DNA from: Hippopus hippopus
Taxonomy: Eukaryota > Mollusca > Bivalvia > Cardiida > Cardiidae
Length of the DNA: 64,000 nucleotides
Assembly: GCA_946811185.2 (NCBI GenBank)
Contig: OX328098.1
Span: 40,921,650 to 40,985,649 of the forward strand
Direction: 5' to 3'
The position numbers and the translations under genes were made by a program. Position 1 is the first letter of the stretch. Each line of letters begins with the position of its first letter. Below, in pieces: positions 24,901-33,900 of the stretch. Under the pieces are notes generated by a model that was not told the DNA's origin, did no database searches, and worked only from the letters and a program-made list of their open reading frames with translations.

Positions 24901-27900
24901 TGCCAACTCATGTCAGATCCTATATTTATTTCATGCTTTTCGGTAGTTTATCGAGAAATAACGGTGGAATATATTGTTTGATATTTCATGGTTACGACCA
25001 GTGAAAATTACTGATTTTATTTTGTAACTCTTCAATTGAGGGCTGAAACAGTAGTTCCCGCGCACTAGTTACCTAGGTAAACAGTGCGTGCCACTTAACC
25101 AGATGGAAATGTGATGTAATTTACCAAATATTTCTCCCGCTTTACGTAATATTGTGATACATTGTTATGCCAAGGGGGTACACCAAAGAGAATTACCAAA
25201 AGAACTGCACTGGATTTTGATGTACAAGTCCCTCTTCCCCCCCCCCCCCCCCCAGAAAAAAAAAGTTAGAAGCATGAAGTAAATAGAATATGTTGTATTT
25301 GTTTTTTTTTTTACGAAAGATTGAAATTTATTTTATCAAGTGAACATCATCGGTAATATTTTCGTGAGTGGCTGCAAATATCCTGTATATAATGCTTTAT
25401 GATACATGGCTTTACATGCCTTTACAGTCTGTCTTGCTTAATGTTATTCGACAAAATGTATGGTGTACTGGCAGAGCAATAGAGAGACAGACCTCCAGTT
25501 TGTTTGGTGTTCAGTGCCATTTTCAAAACTACAGTACATGTATTTCAATCATTTTGTGGCAGCCAGCGCACTTATCCATGTGTTCCTGTGGTTTCTTTTA
25601 CCTCACACGAAATTCAAAGCCACTAGCTACTTTCAAAACTGAAAATCATCAACAGAATGTTCAAAAATTATCATTTATTTATTTATGAGAAAAAAAGGGG
25701 GCAAGGGTGACAAAATTGATCACAAACCATCCAGAATTCAATTCTAATTTTAAATTCCAAAATATTGCAAGCTGATTGGTCTAGGCAAAAAAGTTCCAAC
25801 CAATCATATAGTTAGTCTTGGAATTTAGAATTACAACAAAATTTTGAACCGTTGATAAATACGGGCAAAATGCTCATTCTGTGCAGAGTCTGATTTCAGA
25901 TCTTGACGGTCTGCAGAGAATCTGATGCTTTCAAATATGTGCTGCAGTGTTAACTCTTTACCAGACAACAATATTTTAGAATCTTTCAAAATGAAAGCAT
26001 GTGCAGATGACAAATTAAATGGGGCTCAAATGATCAAATTTTCCTTTGAAAGGTCAGAAAGCATTGTGAATTATTTGTAAATTATCATGTACATTTCATA
26101 TGAATTTGGAAATAAAACATGTGAGTAACCAGCATTTTTTCCTTTTTCCACAGTGTTTTCAAAAGTCCTCTTCCTCAGGATATTTCATCAAAATTGTTAA
26201 CTGAAGAGGTAAAACACATCTTCAAATGAAAGGACTTTCATACTTTTATCAAGCTCTAGGTAACATGGGTAACTGATGGCTCTGAAAAAACCACCTTAAC
26301 TCTTACCACTTAATTCCAAGCTTTTATGATCTTGAGGACGTTGGCTTTTAAAAACATTGTGGGAAAAGAAGAGAGTTCTGGTTACAAGCACTTTCTCCTT
26401 TTCCCACTATGCTTTCCAACTTACCTTAAAAATTTAAGCTCATTTGTACCTATTTTGACTATGTTGTCTGCAGATGTTTTGAATTTGAAAGAGTCTAAAA
26501 TTTGTCATATGGGAAAGGGTTAATCCCAAGTTTTAATGCTCTGGAAAAAGAGTACTTTTGAAAACATAAGGCTAAAGTGGAAAATGTGGGTAAACACCAT
26601 TTTCTCCTTTTCTCTCAATGTTTTCTACTAATTCAGAGACAAATCCCAGAATCTGAGCCGTATTCACCTTTTTGCTGTCAAAAACTTTGGAATTTTGACA
26701 GGTGCAAAATTCCATTATTTGGTACAGAGTTAATTACTTACCAGGCATGAAAACCTGAATGTGTTTGTGTTATCAACACTGGTGTCTCCATTATATAATG
26801 TTACATAGTATGTCAACCTAGACGTACTGTACAGACTTGCTACACAACCAAGCACACCATCAGCTGAAACAGAAAACAGAATGGCCATGATAGCCTGGGC
26901 TTATATTCACCAACCATTAATTGCATTCTTATCTTATTTAACCCTTTCCCAAACACCAAAATTTTAGACTTGCCAAAACTGAGAGCTTTTGTAGACCAGA
27001 AATTTTGTCACAAAAATAGAAATTCACTCTTGGAAGGGTAGAAAACATTGTTTTAAAAAGGCCTTTTCCTTTAGGTCAATAAAACTCAGAACTGTTTGAT
27101 AAGGGATTAAAGAAATTTTACATAACTCAGAGTAACACAAATCCAGTCAGAAAGTGTGTTACTTTCTTAATTCTGAGATAGACACAGAATGTGAGTAAGT
27201 TAAAATAGTTGGTGATTTGTTACCTGAATCATTACAGTAACACAATTTCAGATTGGCTAAACGGTCTGGTTTGGAAATAGTCTAGCCAATCAGAAACTGT
27301 ATTACTTTCTGATGCCAGAAATAGACTAAGAATGCAATTTAGGATTGATAGTCAATAGCATCCCTTGCTTTTGATATTTAGTGCCACAATTTGAACACAA
27401 ATGTCAGGGAGGTACATTAAATGATGCCACACATACTACATAGCTTCGAAACTTCTCTCGAAACTATCAGTATCATCAGACCCTAGGGATCAGCCATCTT
27501 GAAATCCAAGGCTTAAGTATGAGTAATCCCTGTAGAGATCTATTAGGTTGATGCTACAAAAAAAAATATATGAGAGTTCAAATGCTTGACTGCTGGTGGG
27601 TTTTTTGTGATAATTCCAAGTCACAAAGGGGCATAACTGTGTCCAAAATATGTTGAGTTACTTTTCCATTTCCCCTTTAGATAGTTAACAACTAGCCTAG
27701 ACTTAAAGAAATACTTTCAGTGATAACAGAGATGTGACAAAATGTCAAAGATTTTGCACAACAACAATGACAAGAAAGTTGCTGACAACAGCAGGGCTAT
27801 GACAATACCTTGACATTTTCTTCTAAAACAGCTGAGCTGAAACTTTAGATACCTTACCTGAGTAGAAGGTGTTAGCAGTGTTACAGTTGGAATCATTGGC

Positions 27901-30900
27901 AAATACACTAGTTAAGGTTTGATTGTCACAGGAGTTGACTGTGGCATTGACTGTATCACAAAATGCAGTTCCATCCCGTGTGTAGGTATATAGGAATAAA
28001 CCTAACAACGGGGTTGGGAGTTGGACTGTCCCTTGCTCATACCCAGTCACACCTGAAATAAACAGTAAACTCTTCACCTCACAACATATTAGACTTGTCA
28101 AAATTGAAAGCATTTGCAGGCAACAAAATAAATGTGACTCAAAAATTGAAATTTGATATGGGAAGTGTAGAAAACATTGTGGCAAAAGAAGAAAAATGCT
28201 GATTATCAGCATTTTTTTCCTTTTCCCGCAATGTTTTCAAAAGCTCCCATTCTCTAGGTCATTAAAAGTAGCGGAAAAAGTGTGGAAGAAGGTCAATTAT
28301 CTCAACCTGTTTAAAGACAAACATTTAAGTTGGCTTTTTTTGGGAAGAGTTGATCATGATCAGATAGCAGTCTGATCTTGGATCTACATTGTTCCCTTAT
28401 GTAGCACAGCCAAGGCACCTATCCATGCATTATCACTGTTTCTTCGAATCAGTGAGAAGCACTCTTTCTAAGCCACTGGCTGCTCTTCTACATTTTCAAA
28501 GCCGAAGCAACATTCAGCTGATAGAGTGCACTGATTCCAGCTGTTACTGTTAAATTTCATTTTGGTAAGGCTTTGATTCAAATATTTTGTGCAGTCTCGT
28601 CTTCGCCTACACTAAATACATAAAGAACTAAATTTGAGGTAACCTATATTCTTATGTATCAAAACTTGCCAGACAACAAAATTAGACTCCTCAATATCAA
28701 AAGAAATCGCAGAGGAAAAATTAAATGTGGCTCAAATGATGGGATTTGTTTGTAAAAGGGTAGAAAACATTATGGGAAAAGGAAAACATGCGGATTACCT
28801 GCATTTTCTCCTTTTCCCACCAAGTTTCCAAGTCTTTTTCCTACGGACGTTCAAAACACTGGATTGAATGAAAATAGGCTAAACACTAAAACATATCGTG
28901 GAGCTCAAACTCATTTACTTTCAACATTAACAGTGACTGTTGACTAATTTTGGTGAATTTCTGATACACTGTCTTATAAAGCATACCCTAAGAAAATCAA
29001 AGCGTTGAGAACGCTGAAGTGGTATTTGTCAAGGAAGCCATTGTGTGGAATTAATAATTTGAAAGAAAAAGAGGAATATTATTCAAATATTGGCTTGAAA
29101 GTCAACCTACTAAGCAAATGAATACATTTCTTATTGAAGGGAGAGTACTCTTGACAAAGTTAGGATTATTTGTGTATTGGTGGTCTCCCTTTGATCATTA
29201 GGAGGAGTCAGGAGTAACGTCCCTTGACACTAGGATGCATGATGGATAGAGAGAGAAACCATGTGAATATATCGAATAAAATTAAGTTTGTACCTGAAAA
29301 CTATGATTTTGAAATATCTTTGGCCATTAACATTTAATTCCCAAGATTACAATCAATTATTTCAATCTATAAATATTCATGCCCAATCAAATGGAGTAAC
29401 ACGCAATCATGGGATGAACAAGCCATGGGACGAACTGGTTTTGGAACGAAAAAGCCCAGGACCAAGCGATCGGTAGACAAATTTTGTATCATTGCGCCAA
29501 TAGAAGGCTATGAGCGAGTGAAGCTATTTTCAATCAAAAATTAGTATTTCCACGATCGATGGCCTCACCCAGTGTATTTTAACATGCCATTTCCAATTAC
29601 ATATATGAGTGCTACCGAAAAACTCATTTGCCTGAGAAAAAATTGAGTTTAATTGGGTTTATTTCCTTCGGCTTTGCACAAAATACAATAAATGGTCTTC
29701 AAAATTCAATATTGAACTCATAGTGGTATTGTCTTCGACAAATACCACAAAAATGAAAATTTCCCATACTATGTATCTTAACATATTTTTGTTTCTTTTT
29801 GAAGTGTCCTTGAACAACCAATGAATCAAAATGTTTGGCTGTTCTTTACTCATCACAACTCAGACTATTGCTTAACTACATCTAACTTGGATCAAAATAT
29901 CACCATAAGTTTGCTAAATAGGGCTTTTTATTATCTAGCTTCCTACTTACCATCCCTGACCATCATGTGGTATTCTGCGATATCAGGGGTTGCTGTACAT
30001 ACTTGAGACGCCATTGTTACAGATGTGCTTGTTGGTAATCCAACCAAACGGTAATTATCTAACCCAGTTTCCACATCTGTCAAGTAAATCATTAACTATC
30101 ATTACATTGTATTTCAAAATACATATATACTTAATTCAAACTACTGCCTGTAGTAAATCTATATGAAAATGAGAAAAATAAAGCAGTTTTGCTCAAACAA
30201 TCAGAACTACTGTTTCACTATTTTACTATAACAAGAGGTCCATAAGAGACTGAAACACTCTATTGACCATTTGTTCTGTATTCTATGTAAGGAATTTTAC
30301 AATTCCAATAGATCCTTTTCCAAAAACTAATTATTGAATTTCCTTCATTTTCAAAAGCCTCAAAATTCAACCTGTAGAGTTGCAAATAAAGCCAACAGAC
30401 TTTCTGGGTCTAGAAACAAGACCCAAATAATTGCAGTTTCAAAGTTGCATGTTTTGTGCAGTCTGATCTCAATCAACACTGGGTGCAAAAGTAAGACTGA
30501 GTTCAGTGGTGAAATGCCCTTTAACCCTTTACCACACAATCCCGAGTGTTCATGACCCTGGGAAGGAAGCCTTTTGAAAACATAGTGGGAAAAGGAGAAA
30601 ATGCTGGTAACCAGCATTTTCTCCTTTTCCAACAGTTTTCTACCCTGTCAAATGCAGAAATAATAATTTTAGCAACATTTTATTTGTCGTCTGCAAGTGC
30701 TTTCAAACTGGATGAGTCCAGAATTTTGTCGTGTAGTAAAGGGTTAAGGGTTAAAAACAATCTACAATATTATAAAAGTTTAAACATAATGACATGAAAA
30801 TGTAACTCTACAACATGTCATATTTAACTCTTTACCAGGTCCATATTGACAGGTTTGGAAGACAACCAATCAAATGTGGCTCAACTGACAAAATTTGTCT

Positions 30901-33900
30901 TGCGAGAGGTACAAAACATTGTGGAAAAAACAATAGTGCTGGTTACCAGCATTTTCTCCTTTTTCCACAATGCTTACAAATATATGAAAAGCTTTAGCAG
31001 ACAAGAAATCAAGTGTGGCTCAAATGACAAAATTTCTCTTGTGAGAGGTACAAAACATTGTGGGAAAAAGAGAAAATGCATTTTTTCCACTATGTTTTCA
31101 AAGGCCTTTTCTCCCCAAGGTCATTTACACATCAAACTGTTTAGAAAAAGGTAGATGACTAATTTGATTAACCAAAAGTTTGTACCAGATTTTCCATTTG
31201 TTTTTGTACTTTTATCATTTTTACAGTCATAAGAGATTATGAACATATCATAACCCTTTAACAGATAACAAAATTTTTAACTTCACAATATTGAAGTCAT
31301 TTGCAAGATGGAAAATTGCGTTTGACTTAAGTATTCAACTAATGGAACTTGTCTTTACAAGGACATTAATCATTGCAGGACAAGGAGAACATGCTGGCTG
31401 CAAGCATATTCTCCTTTACCTACAAAGTTTTTTTTACTTTTATCATACAATCCAGGGTTTTGGAGTGAGAAGGACGGTTTTTGAAAACATTGTGGGAAAG
31501 GAAGAAAATTGCTGGTAACCAGCATTTTCTCCTTTTTCCACAATGTTTTCTACTATTTCAAGATAAGTTCCATTATTTGACCCACATTTTATTTGCTGTC
31601 TGCAAGTGCTCTGAATTAGGAGAAGTCTGAACTTTTGTTGTTTGGGATAGAGTTAAAAGCTTTATTCCTTACTGATGGAAATACACTGGATTATTTGGTA
31701 AAGTATTAACTCTTTAGCAAATGAAACAATTTTTAGACTTGTCTAAATCCAAAGCCTTTACAGAGAACATATCAAATGAGGTTCAAATTGTGGAATTTGT
31801 GTCTGTAAGGGTCAAAAACATTGTGGGGGGAAAAAAGAAAATGTTGCCAGAAAGAAAATTCTCCTTTTCCCACAATTCTTTCAAAAGCCGCCATCCTACA
31901 GATTGTTAATACTTGGGACTGTGTGGTAAAAGGTTAAGACAACAGCCAATATTTGGGGTTGTGATGCCACATCTATATGTTGCACTATTACTAAGTTTAG
32001 ACACAGGGCACTAGAATGATGATAAACATACTTGAATTCAAATAGTAGTAAAATGTGTTGGCACTTGTCTCTGTGAAGCTTATACACATGTAGATGAAAA
32101 TTTCTGTTGTTCCGGAAAACACAGTGACAGTATTGTTTGATCTGAAATTGAAGAAAAACCCTAAGTATCAAAATTATTTAACCCATTCACATCTCTTCCT
32201 TTAATCCTTCAGAAAGAATTTTTGATTGTTTAATATTGAAAGCATTTACAGAGGGCAACATCAATGTGGTTTGTATAATGGAATTCATCTTTGAAAGGAA
32301 GGAAAACAGGATGGAAAAAGGAGAATACGCTAGTTATCAATTTTTTTCCTCCTTTTCCCACAATGATTTAAAAATCCCTTTTCCTAAGGGTCACTACATC
32401 GCAGGAATGTTAATAAATATTGAAATGTTTTCATATTTGGGCAGAAATGTAATCACATGGAAAAATTCTTGCTATGACATTGTGCAGATATTGCAGACAA
32501 CCTATTTGTATCATTTATGGTGGTCTTTCATCAAAATTGTGAGTTTCTAGACAGGCAGGATTAGTATGCAATGATTATATAGTTTTCACTTTCAGAATAG
32601 TTTTTTCAATACGAAATTTATCATAATGTGTGATGTCTGAGTCAAGGTATTTGTCCTGAAAACAACAGACTAGCCCCTATGTGGTAGGCATGTTTGTTAT
32701 ATGATGCAAAAATACTGATTACCTTGGAAAAAAAATTAACACTACTGTACCTGCCATGACTATGAAGATGTAAACATTTACAACAAAAATCTAACTCTGA
32801 GGGATAAAGGGCCCCTTAAACTTTTCCCAAACGGCAAGTTTTAGACTCTTCCATGTACATGTAGTAAGCATCTGCAGATGACAAATTTGAATGCGGTACA
32901 AATTATTGAATGTTGGTCTTTGACAGCACAGAAAACATAGTGGGGAAAGAAGAAAATGCTGGATAGCAGCATTTTCTTGTTTTTTTTCCATAATGCTTTC
33001 AACAGACTTCTTTTTCAGAGTTGTTAGAAAACAGGATAAGATCTATTAAGAAAAACATCCTGGGAAAGGGAGAAAATGCTGGTCTAGCATTTCCACCTCT
33101 TCCCATGACATTTTCTACCCTATTTTATACAAATTCTGTCATTCTGGCCACATGTAATTAGTCATCTGCAAATGCATGCAATATGGACTATTCCAAAATT
33201 TTTCAATCTGGTAAAAAGTGATTTAACTCTTTACCAAAAGACTAAATTTTGGACTACTCAGAGTTCAAAGCATTTTTAGATGATGACATCTGTCGTTGAA
33301 AGGGTAGAAAACATTGTGGGAAAAAGAAGAAAATCCTGATTTTAGCATTTTCTCCTTTTCCAACAATGTTTCCAAAATACTTTTTCTTTAAGGTCATTAA
33401 AAATCAGAATTGTATGTGGGAACGGGTTAAGTCATATTGCCTTATTTGGTGAGCAATGGATGTACCAACCAGAGCAAATCTATGAATTTCTAAGACTGAT
33501 ATGCTGATTGGACAATACATTTTCTACGTGCATGGGCGTCAAAATAAGGGCACCAGTGACCAGAGTTAGCAATCACAGCCGAAATATTTTGCCTGCTTAC
33601 AAAAGAAAAGGGAAAAAAATCCCCAGCAAGGTTTACCAAATAAACAAAAGTCATCTCACAAAAATTGGAAGGTATTGATTAACATTTCACTATACGTTTC
33701 TGTCTGATCTTGACCCACAATAACCACATGCCAAAACTCTCGCCTTTTTGGGGGCTTTTTATGAATGCTTTTGAATACCAGTACACTCAAGGCACTTTGA
33801 TTTTTTTTTTTCAATTTCGTCCCGTTTTCGCACCATTGTTTTTTACGAGAGACTGTTTCGAGCTTCGGCTAAATAGGGAGATTTATCATAATTATCACCT

